The position numbers and the translations under genes were made by a program. Positions 1 to 7,648 of a DNA stretch of 19,050 nt are shown here, in pieces. Numbering within the stretch: position 1 is the stretch's first letter; each line of letters starts with the position of its first letter. The notes under the pieces are model-generated. The model was not told the DNA's origin. It saw nothing but the letters and a program-made list of their open reading frames with translations, and searched no databases. The DNA comes from JBEINZ01 sp040377825 (GTDB taxonomy: Bacteria > Pseudomonadota > Alphaproteobacteria > Rhizobiales > Ancalomicrobiaceae): assembly GCA_040377825.1 (NCBI GenBank), contig JBEINZ010000029.1:1-19050 (forward strand), written 5' to 3'.

Positions 1-48
1 ATGAGGAAGACGCAGTTTGTTCGGATTAAGCTCAAGCGGTGCTTTCAT
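1..48 (-). CDS. possible 5' end of a divergent gene, cut by the window edge
   Basis: An ATG on the minus strand at 48 opens a frame that stays open to the window edge. It reads MKAPLELNPNKLRLPH, and a GAAGG-like sequence lies just upstream. It would be transcribed away from ribA, with both promoters sharing 49-208. Sixteen codons are too few to recognise a family, and an open frame this short is expected by chance, so this is only a possibility. Confidence 0.25.
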   Translation of the reverse strand, partial: MKAPLELNPNKLRLPH

Positions 49-86
49 GAGACCTTCGCACAAGATCGTTCAAGTGTGATTGAACA

Positions 87-100
87 GTGATCCAAATCAC
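87..100. promoter_or_regulatory. CRP/FNR-like palindrome upstream of ribA
   Basis: GTGATCCAAATCAC is a perfect 5-bp inverted repeat with a 4-base centre (GTGAT-N4-ATCAC). It resembles operators of the CRP/FNR superfamily: FNR is TTGAT-N4-ATCAA, and the CRP half-site is TGTGA. It lies about 110 bases upstream of the ribA start, in the region shared with a possible divergent gene. No FMN riboswitch was recognised between here and ribA. The regulator is unknown and the match could be chance. Confidence 0.3.
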
Positions 101-208
101 CCGATCAAGCCTATCTAATCCCGCGCCGTTTGTTGAGACCGGCACGTCACATGCAAACTCTCTCCGCCTTATCAAAAAACAGCGACAGCAAGCCCGGAGT
201 CGATAACG

Positions 209-1375
209 ATGTACGACCTAAATGCTATTCTCGGGGCGCCGGATCGGCTTATCGTCGAGCGTGCAATCGGAGAGTTTAGAAAGGGTCGACCGGTACTCCT
301 TTACGCCGGCGATGGCTCTCGCAAATTAGCAGCTCCAACGGATGGTCTTTTGCAAGATAGATTTGCCGCCCTTGCGATGCTTGGCGTCGGACGACTGTCT
401 CTGGCCATGACCGGACGCCGCTTTGAATGGCTTAAGCAGATGGCTGTCGAGCAAGACATCATGCTCGTCTCACTCGACCCAACAGCAGATGCGGATGTTA
501 TAGCGGAGCTATCCGCGGGAGACTTCTCAACGGATCTGCAGTCAATCCTCGAAAATTCCGAGACTTCGGAAGGTGGGCCGCTGCCTCACGCCGCGGTGGA
601 GTTAGCTCGGCTCGCCCATCTTGCACCCTGTGCGGTCCTTGTGGACGTAGATCCGAAGCGTCTGGCGGCCATCGAGTCGTTGCTGGTCGTGGTGCCGGTT
701 GATGCCGTCGAAGCCTATCGGCGCGGGGTGGCGGACGAACTGCGTATCGTGGCTGAAGCTCATGTACCTCTCAGTCCCAATATCCCGACACGTTTCGTCG
801 TATTTCGCGGTGGAAACGCCCTACACGATCAAGTCGCCATCATGATTGGAACACCGGATCCCAGGGATATCGTTCCCGTGCGCCTGCATTCGGCTTGCTT
901 GACGGGCGACCTATTTGGCTCGCTCAAATGTGACTGTGGCGACCAGCTCCGCATGACGGTCGAGCGCTTTCAAGAGGAAGGCGGCGGCATATTGCTCTAT
1001 TTGGATCAAGAGGGACGCGGAATCGGCATCGCGAATAAAATGCGCGCCTACTATCGACAGGCCAACGGCTCCGATACCATCGATGCAGATGCCGCACTCG
1101 GCTTCCGGGATGATGAACGCGACTACGACGAGGCCGCGCGCATGCTGGGTGTGCTTGGGTATCGTCGGGTGGTCCTCTACTCCAACAATCCGCGCAAGGC
1201 TGAAGCACTGCTGGCGGGCGGCATTGATGTCGTCGCCCACGAGAAGGTCGCAACGCCAGTTACCCGGCAGAACGCCGCATATCTCAAGACAAAAGCAAAA
1301 CGCGCGGGTCACCTGATCGACAGCGACTGGGTCGATGAGGTCGCACGGTCCCTCGTTGCGCAGGCGGGCGAGTAG
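209..1375 (+). CDS. ribA: GTP cyclohydrolase II with degenerate RibB-like N-terminal region
   Basis: The 388-aa cytosolic enzyme should open GTP to 2,5-diamino-6-ribosylamino-pyrimidinone 5'-phosphate, the first step of riboflavin synthesis. The C-terminal half, from about residue 195, is clearly RibA. The zinc ligands are Cys230, Cys241 and Cys243 in CLTGDLFGSLKCDCGDQL. They are followed by the GRGIGIANK-type catalytic/GTP segment and a C-terminal TPVTRQNAAYLKTK motif. The first ~190 residues resemble a 3,4-dihydroxybutanone-phosphate synthase (RibB) fold at AIGEFRKGRPVLL, but the acidic DRENEGD metal/substrate motif is absent. That half is therefore probably inactive. The ATG start has GGAG 11 bases upstream. 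A stable hairpin follows the gene. The RibA call is secure; the origin of the N-terminal half is inference. Confidence 0.95.
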   Translation: MYDLNAILGAPDRLIVERAIGEFRKGRPVLLYAGDGSRKLAAPTDGLLQDRFAALAMLGVGRLSLAMTGRRFEWLKQMAVEQDIMLVSLDPTADADVIAELSAGDFSTDLQSILENSETSEGGPLPHAAVELARLAHLAPCAVLVDVDPKRLAAIESLLVVVPVDAVEAYRRGVADELRIVAEAHVPLSPNIPTRFVVFRGGNALHDQVAIMIGTPDPRDIVPVRLHSACLTGDLFGSLKCDCGDQLRMTVERFQEEGGGILLYLDQEGRGIGIANKMRAYYRQANGSDTIDADAALGFRDDERDYDEAARMLGVLGYRRVVLYSNNPRKAEALLAGGIDVVAHEKVATPVTRQNAAYLKTKAKRAGHLIDSDWVDEVARSLVAQAGE

Positions 1376-1422
1376 CCTTGCCCGATATGGATTTCCGTGG
1401 CGGGCGACGAGTGGATTTCCTT

Positions 1423-1451
1423 GCCGTTCGGATTGCTTCGATCCGAACGGC
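1423..1451 (+). terminator. strong hairpin after ribA, possible terminator
   Basis: A perfect 11-bp stem (GCCGTTCGGAT paired with ATCCGAACGGC) closes a 7-base loop (TGCTTCG), 47 bases past the ribA stop. No T-run follows (the next bases are ATAAAC), so it is not a classical intrinsic terminator. It could stabilise the ribA mRNA 3' end or assist termination before the cytochrome b561 gene. Confidence 0.5.
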
Positions 1452-1579
1452 ATAAACTCGAGGCCCTTTAAGGTTCAAAACGCTTGCCGCGTCAGAGTCT
1501 TCCAGCAATACTGCATTGAACGTCGGAAGGCGACCTACCCTGAAGTTTCTCGCAATCCGTATGCCGATAGGGACTAAAC

Positions 1580-2116
1580 ATGTCCGTACTTGAAACAAGC
1601 TATCGACGACCGGCGCGCATCCTACACTGGTTGGTCGCGGCCATCGTCCTGTATTTGGTCGTAGCCGGCTTTGCCATTGTTTATATTGAGGAATTCCCTG
1701 GCAAGGAGACGATTTACAATCTCCACCGTTCCTTTGGCTTCGTCGTCTTGGTGCTCATGGTTATCCGGCTTGGCTATCGGATCATGCATCCGCCGCCGCA
1801 ATACCCGGATTACATGCCGCCGTTACAAAAGTTCGTCGCCGGAACGGTCCATGGCTTGCTTTACGCAATTCTTTTGATCAACCCGGTTGTCGGCTGGGTG
1901 GCAACGAGCGCCTATCCGGCACCGATCTGGATTTTCGGCTTGTTTGAACTTCCACCATTGGTTGGCAAGAACGAAATGTTGTCAAAGCTACTTTTCGACG
2001 TTCACCATTTCCTCGGTATTGCAACAGTCGTGATGGTCGCGATCCATGTCGGCGGCGCGGTTTTCCATCAGATGTTTCAGAAGGACAACATCATTAGGCG
2101 AATGTGGCCTCTCTGA
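1580..2116 (+). CDS. cytochrome b561 family membrane protein
   Basis: This 178-aa di-haem b-type cytochrome of the inner membrane belongs to the bacterial CybB family. That family passes electrons from the quinol pool to partner proteins or to superoxide/quinone. Four hydrophobic segments are visible, at about residues 17-36, 50-68, 88-110 and 141-163. The expected haem-ligand histidines are His16 (RILHW) and His49 (LHRS) in the first half, and His142/143 (VHHFLG) and His156 (IHVGG) in the last helices. The length is typical. GGGA lies about 11 bases before the ATG. The partner is not evident; ribA lies upstream but behind a hairpin, so cotranscription is doubtful. The 3' end overlaps a convergent gene by 23 bases. 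Confidence 0.9.
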   Translation: MSVLETSYRRPARILHWLVAAIVLYLVVAGFAIVYIEEFPGKETIYNLHRSFGFVVLVLMVIRLGYRIMHPPPQYPDYMPPLQKFVAGTVHGLLYAILLINPVVGWVATSAYPAPIWIFGLFELPPLVGKNEMLSKLLFDVHHFLGIATVVMVAIHVGGAVFHQMFQKDNIIRRMWPL

Positions 2117-2867
2117 CGTCCTTGGCGGCATCGAACGACGCCGTTGATAGCTTGGCCTTTTCGAAGCGTTTGGCGAGATCGAGCAGGGCGTCGATCTCTT
2201 GGAGGTTCTGTTCCGCCATCGAGATCAGCATCGAGCGCAATCGTTGCGGCATTCGCATTCGTAGCCGCCGGTCGTCCAAAATACGCCGAATGGCGGCCTC
2301 GGTCATCGGTCCGCTCGGCACGCAGCATGTTCCAAGCAAGATGACTTGCTGTACCAGCCGATTGTCCGCGCCGGGGGCCAGTGCGTCTACATCCTCGCGG
2401 ATCGCTTCAGCGACGACGGCATACCGGTCAGCAGACCAACGGTCCGATTGCCGGATCAGCGACATCATGCAAAGCAAAGATGCACTTACGGAATCGAACA
2501 GTTTCTCGAATGCGCCACCCATTTCCTGGGGTTCGGCGATCTTGGACAAAAAATTTTGAGGCTCCGCGATCGATTCCTTTGAGAAACCATAGCAACTCTT
2601 GCTTATCGCCGCCGCCTTGAATGTGCGCCAGACCTGATTGTCGAGACAAAAGGCCCTGATCTGTAAGCCCTCCTGAGTTATCCAGGCACGGGACATGATC
2701 ACGTCGCGAAGATCGGGGCCGCGCTTTGGATCGTCCGAATACTCGATCGAGAGAAACAATCTGCGATCGGTCCCAGGTTTCTCGCGTGATACCAATTCAC
2801 TCGGATCGAGCGGAACAAAACGAAGATCATCCAATCGACTCTCTAACCGAATTGCCGTCGCCATCAT
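2094..2867 (-). CDS. hypothetical protein with a WYL-like segment
   Basis: The 257-aa product is not confidently assigned. Residues about 37-90 have the pattern of a WYL domain: a strand (LFLSIEYSD), then LQIRAFCLDNQVWRTFKAAAI, comparable with the usual lRAyC-ReWRtFRldRI of WYL ligand-binding domains. The rest (about 120-257) is helical and polar and carries no catalytic motif I can name; a TerB-like helical domain is one possibility. There is no helix-turn-helix, so it is not a standard WYL transcription factor. The start is supported by GGGATGG a few bases upstream of tandem ATG codons at 2867 and 2864. It is probably transcribed from the AT-rich gap on its 5' side. Its stop lies inside the 3' end of the convergent cytochrome b561 gene. 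Confidence 0.65.
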   Translation of the reverse strand: MMATAIRLESRLDDLRFVPLDPSELVSREKPGTDRRLFLSIEYSDDPKRGPDLRDVIMSRAWITQEGLQIRAFCLDNQVWRTFKAAAISKSCYGFSKESIAEPQNFLSKIAEPQEMGGAFEKLFDSVSASLLCMMSLIRQSDRWSADRYAVVAEAIREDVDALAPGADNRLVQQVILLGTCCVPSGPMTEAAIRRILDDRRLRMRMPQRLRSMLISMAEQNLQEIDALLDLAKRFEKAKLSTASFDAAKDVREATFA

Positions 2868-3167
2868 GGTCCATCCCGCAATTCATCTGGGCATTGGAAC
2901 CTCGATTCGGGCTCCTTAATCCCATCGGTTGGAAACCAAGATATTGCACCTGAGATGAAACGCAATAACCCAAGCTAACATAACTGCAAAAACTTCTTTT
3001 TTAGTTGTATACTTACTATATCAGCGGCTCTATAATTACAGCCTATTAACCTAACGCATAAGAACATTGTATTTAAGATTATCTAATATGCAGCAGGTTT
3101 TATATACCAACTCATATCTTAGTAACGACCGTTCTTTTTTGGTTGAAACTTTTCATTGTAACCACCC
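2868..3167. other. AT-rich gap without a recognised gene
   Basis: About 300 bases lie between two minus-strand genes. The part from roughly 2940 to 3165 is strikingly AT-rich compared with the GC-rich surroundings, with a T6 run and several TTAA words. It probably holds the promoter of the gene ending at 2094. A 14-codon frame (minus strand, 3156 to 3112, MKSFNQKRTVVTKI) follows the DUF2182 stop and has GGGTGG before its ATG, but it is too short to call a gene. No tRNA, repeat or terminator was recognised. Confidence 0.5.
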
Positions 3168-4058
3168 TTAAATTGCTACCGTTAGCAGAATCGCAACTCC
3201 CCACACGATTAGACCTACGCCAACAAATCGTGGTGTCAGGCTCGAAGGGATCGCCTTCTCGACCGCCATGATGACGCCCAAAATCACAATCCACACGACA
3301 TTCATAACGCCGACCGCGAACATCACGCTCATCAAGGCCCACGAACACCCGACACTCCATTGCCCACGGCGCAGTCCATCGCGAAAGGCGCGCCCCACCG
3401 AAGGCGACAGGTCGCCAAAATGCGGCGGAGGCATGCGACACCGCGCCAGGCAGGCGACCTTCAACGGCGTGAACTGGTAGATACCGGCGCCGATCAAGGT
3501 GGTCGCCGCAAGGATTAAGTTTGCGGGCGTCATGGCCGGGGTCATCTTTCCCGCGGCGGTGAGCAACACCTGCGCGCCGGTGGCCGCAATCGCAAAGACG
3601 AGCCAGACCGCCAGATATCCGGCGAGCGGCCAGAGTGACGAAACGACATGCCCGCCCTCCTCGGCACTCGTATAGGCGATCAACATCGGCGAGGCGGCGG
3701 GCAGCATCATGGCGAGGACCATCGCAACCCACATGGCGAATACGGTCGCGATGTCCGCGCCTGTCAACTTCACGCCGCCGATTGGCGTACAAAGCACCGA
3801 CAGCCCTGCGCGCACAGATTCCGGAAGCCCGGCGAAGAGATTGAATTGGTTGAAGATACCCATCCCTGGACCGAGGGTCGCCATGTCGGTGGACGGGGCC
3901 ATCGCCGCGACGGCCATCGCGATCCAGATCCAGCCGGCCAAGGCGGCGAACCCGATGAGCCAGACCGCCACTCTACCCGGCGGCGCGGCGACCGCCAGCA
4001 TTATCGGGTCAACTTTCCCGGATAGGTTGGAAACCTTGGGTTCGGCGCGTATGTCCAT
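3168..4058 (-). CDS. DUF2182 integral membrane protein
   Basis: This 296-aa inner-membrane protein belongs to the DUF2182 (COG5486) family, described as predicted metal-binding membrane proteins of unknown function. Family signatures are visible: AMWVAMVLAMMLPAASPM in a membrane helix near the middle, GIYQFTPLKVACLARCRMP, and FRDGLRRGQWSVGCSWALM followed by MFAVGVMNVVW. About seven hydrophobic helices can be read. In many relatives the latter motif has a CC pair (VGCCWALM); here it reads GCSWALM, so one cysteine of that pair is missing. A DUF1326 gene often accompanies this family but is not seen here. The ATG at 4058 is used; ATG 4004 is an alternative. It is divergent from the UbiH-type gene, with 162 bases between them. 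Confidence 0.85.
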   Translation of the reverse strand: MDIRAEPKVSNLSGKVDPIMLAVAAPPGRVAVWLIGFAALAGWIWIAMAVAAMAPSTDMATLGPGMGIFNQFNLFAGLPESVRAGLSVLCTPIGGVKLTGADIATVFAMWVAMVLAMMLPAASPMLIAYTSAEEGGHVVSSLWPLAGYLAVWLVFAIAATGAQVLLTAAGKMTPAMTPANLILAATTLIGAGIYQFTPLKVACLARCRMPPPHFGDLSPSVGRAFRDGLRRGQWSVGCSWALMSVMFAVGVMNVVWIVILGVIMAVEKAIPSSLTPRFVGVGLIVWGVAILLTVAI

Positions 4059-4220
4059 GGATCCGCTTTTCGATTTGCAGTGGCTGCGTGAACAACATCC
4101 GCAGACTGGCGTTCGCCGTATTGCTACTGTCGACGGAGAGATGACGCTTTGATTTCGATCGCTTGCTTGCGCCGTGCGCCCGCCTTATCGAGCAAAGAGA
4201 TGCGTCGGAGGGAACGCGGC

Positions 4221-5432
4221 ATGACGTTGATTACCGAAAACTTTGAAGTCGTCGTGGTCGGTGGCGGCGCATCCGGATATGCTGCGGCGATCCTCATCGC
4301 CGATCTCGGTTTTCGGACCGCGCACATCGCGCCGCCCGCACCACGGGACGACCGGCGCACGACGGCGCTCTTGGGCGGCTCCATCGAACTGCTGGATCGC
4401 ATCGGCGTCAGGGCGGCGCTTGAGGACTGCGGCGCGAGTATCACAACCATGCGACTGGTCGACGCCACCGGGAGGCTCGTTCGCGCGCCCGAGGTATCGT
4501 TCAACATTGGCGAAATCGGCCGCGAGTCTTTCGGCCTCAACATCCCGAATGTCGACCTTCTGTCAGCCCTGGCCAAACGCACCGTCACGATCGGCACTTT
4601 GTCGCGACTAGAAACGACGGTCGTTGCCGCGATGCCCGACGAGCAAGCGATCATACTTGATCTTGCCGACGGCCGGCGGATCTCGGGCAATGTGGCCGTC
4701 GCGGCCGACGGGCGGAAGTCCCTGCTTCGCGAGGCGGCAGGGATCGAGATAGACACGTGGGACTATCCACAAACCGCGCTGGTGGCGACCTTGCGGGCCG
4801 AACGTCCGCATCGCGGGATTTGCACTGAGTTCCACGGTCCGAACGGCCCCTTCGTGCTCGTGCCGTTGCCCGGCAACCATATGTCCATTGTACTCGTCGA
4901 GAGGCCGAGCATTGCACTTGAACTGGACGCAATGGACGATGCCGCACTCGGTCGGGACTTGGAGCGCCGATCCCAGTCGATCCATGGCCGCCTATCGACC
5001 GTCGGAGACAGGCAAGTTTACCCACTCTCCGGTATGAGCGCGAGACGCTTGGCCGCGAACCGAACCCTGCTCGTCGGGGAGGCCGCGCATGTTTTCCCGC
5101 CCTTCGGTGCGCAGGGGCTGAACCTTGGGCTTCGCGACGTCGCCCATGCCGCCGAGGTGCTGGTCAAGACACGTCGCGCCGGCGGCGACATCGGCGGCGC
5201 GCCCGTCATGACCGCCTATGACCGCTTGCGTCGGCCCGATGTGAAGAGCCGCACGGCAGCGGTCGATTTGATGGATCGCTTCCTCCTGTCGGACGCGCTT
5301 CCCGCGCAAGCCGCGCGGGCGATTGGCATGTCGCTTGCCGGCGGGATCGTGCCGCTCAGACGATTTCTCATGCGCGAGGGCCTGACGCCGACATTTGGCG
5401 CGCCGCGCATCATGCGCCGGCTGGAGCCATGA
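4221..5432 (+). CDS. FAD-dependent hydroxylase, UbiH/UbiF/COQ6 family
   Basis: The 403-aa flavoprotein monooxygenase resembles enzymes that hydroxylate the ubiquinone ring. Residues 9-19 (EVVVVGGGASG) form the FAD-binding Rossmann motif. VAVAADGRKSLLREAAGI is the family DG motif. VGEAAHVFPPFGAQGLNLGLRD is the second FAD motif, with GEAAH where most members have GDAAH. ATG 4221 is chosen because GGAGGGA ends 7 bases before it; an upstream in-frame start at 4149 lacks such a site and would add residues ahead of the Rossmann strand. Ubiquinone biosynthesis is the likeliest pathway, but related enzymes act on other aromatics and no ubi gene is adjacent, so no symbol is given. It converges on the AEC permease with a 9-base gap. 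Confidence 0.85.
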   Translation: MTLITENFEVVVVGGGASGYAAAILIADLGFRTAHIAPPAPRDDRRTTALLGGSIELLDRIGVRAALEDCGASITTMRLVDATGRLVRAPEVSFNIGEIGRESFGLNIPNVDLLSALAKRTVTIGTLSRLETTVVAAMPDEQAIILDLADGRRISGNVAVAADGRKSLLREAAGIEIDTWDYPQTALVATLRAERPHRGICTEFHGPNGPFVLVPLPGNHMSIVLVERPSIALELDAMDDAALGRDLERRSQSIHGRLSTVGDRQVYPLSGMSARRLAANRTLLVGEAAHVFPPFGAQGLNLGLRDVAHAAEVLVKTRRAGGDIGGAPVMTAYDRLRRPDVKSRTAAVDLMDRFLLSDALPAQAARAIGMSLAGGIVPLRRFLMREGLTPTFGAPRIMRRLEP

Positions 5433-5441
5433 AGTTCCCCG

Positions 5442-6398
5442 TTACCGAACGAACGGCAGCATGTTGTGCGTAACCAAGTAAAGGAAGCAGGTCACCGTCG
5501 CGACCGAGACCAAAGTCCCAAGCAGGATCGTGGCCGAGGCGCGCTCGACATAAACGCCGTATTGCTGGGCGATGACGAAAACGTTCAGTGCAGGCGGAAG
5601 ACACGCCATCAACACGGCCGTGGCGATCCACACGGGCTCGAAGCCGCCGATCCACACGAGCAGCATCAGCACAAAGAGCGGATGCAGGATCAGCTTGATC
5701 ACCAAGATGACCGGTAGCTCGATTGGCACGCGCTGCAACGGCCGAAGCGCCACGGTCACGCCAAGCGCAAAGAGCGCGCAGGGGGCTGCCGCGCCCATCA
5801 GCCAATTCAGCATTTTCTCCAGAACTTCGGGCGGCTTGAAACCAATTGCCGCCGCGCCGACGCCGACAAACGTCGCGATGATGAATGGATGAAGGAAAAT
5901 GCGTCGCGCGATCGTCAACGCCATTTGACCAGCCGTCTGCCGGTCCCGTCCCCCGATCGACATCAGCAGCGGCATGAGCGTAAAAAGGAGCGCATTGTCG
6001 AAGCAGAAGATCAGCGCCGTCGGAACGGTCGCCTGTGGCCCGAGCGCGGCAAGCGTCAGCCCAGGGCCCATGTAGCCGATATTGGAATAGGCCCCGGCAA
6101 GTGCGATGACGGACGATTCGCGAATTTTGCCTTTCATGACCAACATGCCGATAGCGAAGGCAACACAGAAGGCGGTGAATGTTGCAAATGTCGTGGCCGC
6201 AACGAAGCTGCCGTTGGCGAGCCGTTCGATCGGCGTTTTGGCGAGCAGTTGGAAGAAGAGGGCCGGTAACGTCACATAGACGATGAAGAAATTGAGCCAC
6301 GCCAGCCCATCTTGCGGCATCGGACGCAACCTTCCGCAGAGATACCCAATAAAAATCAACCCAAAGAACGGCAAGGCAAGCGCTAGGACTTCGAGCAT
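5442..6398 (-). CDS. AEC family permease (auxin efflux carrier/malate permease type)
   Basis: The 318-aa polytopic inner-membrane transporter belongs to the AEC (PF03547) family, whose bacterial members carry malate, malonate or other small carboxylates. The visible pattern is typical. It has an N-terminal helix FFGLIFIGYLCGRL, FIVYVTLPALFFQLLAKTPIE in helix 2, and the conserved AGAYSNIGYMGPGLTLAALG segment near residue 105. A second half begins near residue 170 and repeats the topology, with FALGVTVALRP. About ten hydrophobic segments can be read and the length is normal. The substrate cannot be read from sequence. It is transcribed divergently from the acyltransferase gene, with 127 bases between, and converges with the UbiH-type gene. 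Confidence 0.88.
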   Translation of the reverse strand: MLEVLALALPFFGLIFIGYLCGRLRPMPQDGLAWLNFFIVYVTLPALFFQLLAKTPIERLANGSFVAATTFATFTAFCVAFAIGMLVMKGKIRESSVIALAGAYSNIGYMGPGLTLAALGPQATVPTALIFCFDNALLFTLMPLLMSIGGRDRQTAGQMALTIARRIFLHPFIIATFVGVGAAAIGFKPPEVLEKMLNWLMGAAAPCALFALGVTVALRPLQRVPIELPVILVIKLILHPLFVLMLLVWIGGFEPVWIATAVLMACLPPALNVFVIAQQYGVYVERASATILLGTLVSVATVTCFLYLVTHNMLPFVR

Positions 6399-6525
6399 CG
6401 CGTTTCAATCCGAAAGACCGGCGTGAAGAATACGACGGCGCGGCAGTTGCCTGGAGAGTTTCCCTCGGCTAATCACGAGGCGTAGTCTGATAATCCCAAT
6501 ACGGTCAACGCCCGGACGAGAATAG

Positions 6526-7473
6526 GTGCAAAGCCTCCCCCCGACCGCGCGCCCGGATGAGGCCGAACAATCCATCCGCGTTTCGCTGCAACATAAGCTG
6601 GAAGCGGCAGGATTCTGTGTTATCTCCCGGCTTATCAGATCGATGAGCGTCGATCAGGCGTCCGCACTCATCGGTTGGCTATGGCGCATATTTGCCCGAC
6701 ACAATGCACGCCACGGCCGCGCGCTCGACAATCTTGCATTGGCCTTTCCGGACATGGACGAGGCCGAACGGCAACGAATCGCACTTGGGATGTGGGACAA
6801 TCTTGGCCGGGTCTTCGCCGAATCCTTCCTTCTCGATCAAATCGGTCGCGAGCCGGACCGCGTCGACCTCAGTGGCGCGGAAGCCGTGGCCCGGCTCGCT
6901 GGCAGCGGGCGCGGCGCTGTGCTTGTGTCCCTGCATCTGGGTGATTGGGAATTGGCATCGCAGGCCGCCATGCGGCTTGGACTTGCGCCAGCCGGCGTCT
7001 ATCAAGAACTCCGCAACCCGCTGGTGGAAGCACATGTACGGGCGATGCGGCTGCCTTGGTATTCCGGAGGGCTCTACAAAAAGAAGCGGGGCGAGGACAA
7101 CACGGCGCTGAAGATCCTGCGCCACGTCCGCGCCGGCGGCGCGGTCGCCATCCTCGGCGATTTGCGCGACGGTCGGGGCGTGGAGGTGCCGTTTTTCGGA
7201 AAACAGGCTTGGGCAACCCATTTTCCCGCGTTGATTGCCCGCTCGCTCGGTGTGCCGCTTATCGCCGCCGCCATCATTCGAACCAAGGGTGTCCACTTCA
7301 CCGCCAAAGCCGTGGAGATCCCCATCCCACGCACGACGCACCGCGACGCCGACGTGCTCGCCGCGACCGCTGAGGTGCACCGCGTCTTTGAAACCTGGAT
7401 CCGCGCCAACCCCGAACAATGGTTCTGGATCCACCGCAAATGGGCCCGGCCGGGAGAACGGGCGACGGATTGA
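6526..7473 (+). CDS. LpxL/HtrB-type lysophospholipid/lipid A acyltransferase
   Basis: This 315-aa protein belongs to the family that transfers secondary acyl chains to Kdo-lipid A at the inner membrane. The catalytic HX4E box is His137-Leu-Gly-Asp-Trp-Glu142 (SLHLGDWE). ILGDLRDGRGVEVPFFG (about 209-225) matches the substrate loop before the V-FFG motif, though the usual LaDQ reads LGDL here. The C-terminal signature QWFWIHRKW is at 298-306. The start is GTG with only a weak purine-rich site upstream, so a later start is possible. No strong N-terminal membrane helix is seen. Other lipid A genes are absent from the window, so the exact acceptor, lipid A or another glycolipid, remains open. Confidence 0.85.
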   Translation: MQSLPPTARPDEAEQSIRVSLQHKLEAAGFCVISRLIRSMSVDQASALIGWLWRIFARHNARHGRALDNLALAFPDMDEAERQRIALGMWDNLGRVFAESFLLDQIGREPDRVDLSGAEAVARLAGSGRGAVLVSLHLGDWELASQAAMRLGLAPAGVYQELRNPLVEAHVRAMRLPWYSGGLYKKKRGEDNTALKILRHVRAGGAVAILGDLRDGRGVEVPFFGKQAWATHFPALIARSLGVPLIAAAIIRTKGVHFTAKAVEIPIPRTTHRDADVLAATAEVHRVFETWIRANPEQWFWIHRKWARPGERATD

Positions 7474-7552
7474 CGGGTGGGGGCGATGGCGCTTCACGGC
7501 GACGCGGACCGGGATCTGGCAGAATTGATTTTCCTACCCCGTCTGATCCGAA

Positions 7553-7622
7553 CCCTACGGCCGCCATCAAAATGCGCATATTCGTCGGTTTTAATGTGAT
7601 TTGACCGTCGCCGGCCGTAGGG
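7553..7622. repeat. 11-bp inverted repeat in the leader of the malyl-CoA lyase gene
   Basis: CCCTACGGCCG at 7553-7563 has its exact reverse complement CGGCCGTAGGG at 7612-7622, leaving 48 bases between the arms. The right arm ends about 17 bases before the AAGGAG ribosome-binding site of the lyase gene. The loop contains the palindrome ATGCGCAT (7571-7578). It could be a leader stem or a two-site operator. One such repeat could also occur by chance in a window this long. Confidence 0.4.
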
Positions 7623-7648
7623 CTAAAACTTCAGAGCCAAGGAGCGCC

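Noticed and set aside
1..208. FMN riboswitch upstream of ribA
   Set aside because: The conserved RFN-element sequence blocks are not present.
911..1453. A 180-codon open frame antisense to ribA
   Set aside because: It lies wholly over the conserved RibA coding region and encodes no family motif; it is a GC-rich shadow frame.
3112..3156. A 14-codon frame (minus strand) after the DUF2182 gene
   Set aside because: It has a Shine-Dalgarno-like GGGTGG, but it is too short and matches nothing known, so it is described only within the gap.
4124..4756. A 210-codon frame antisense to the UbiH-type gene
   Set aside because: Its Ser/Arg-rich composition is typical of an opposite-strand shadow, and the plus-strand frame carries the FAD motifs.
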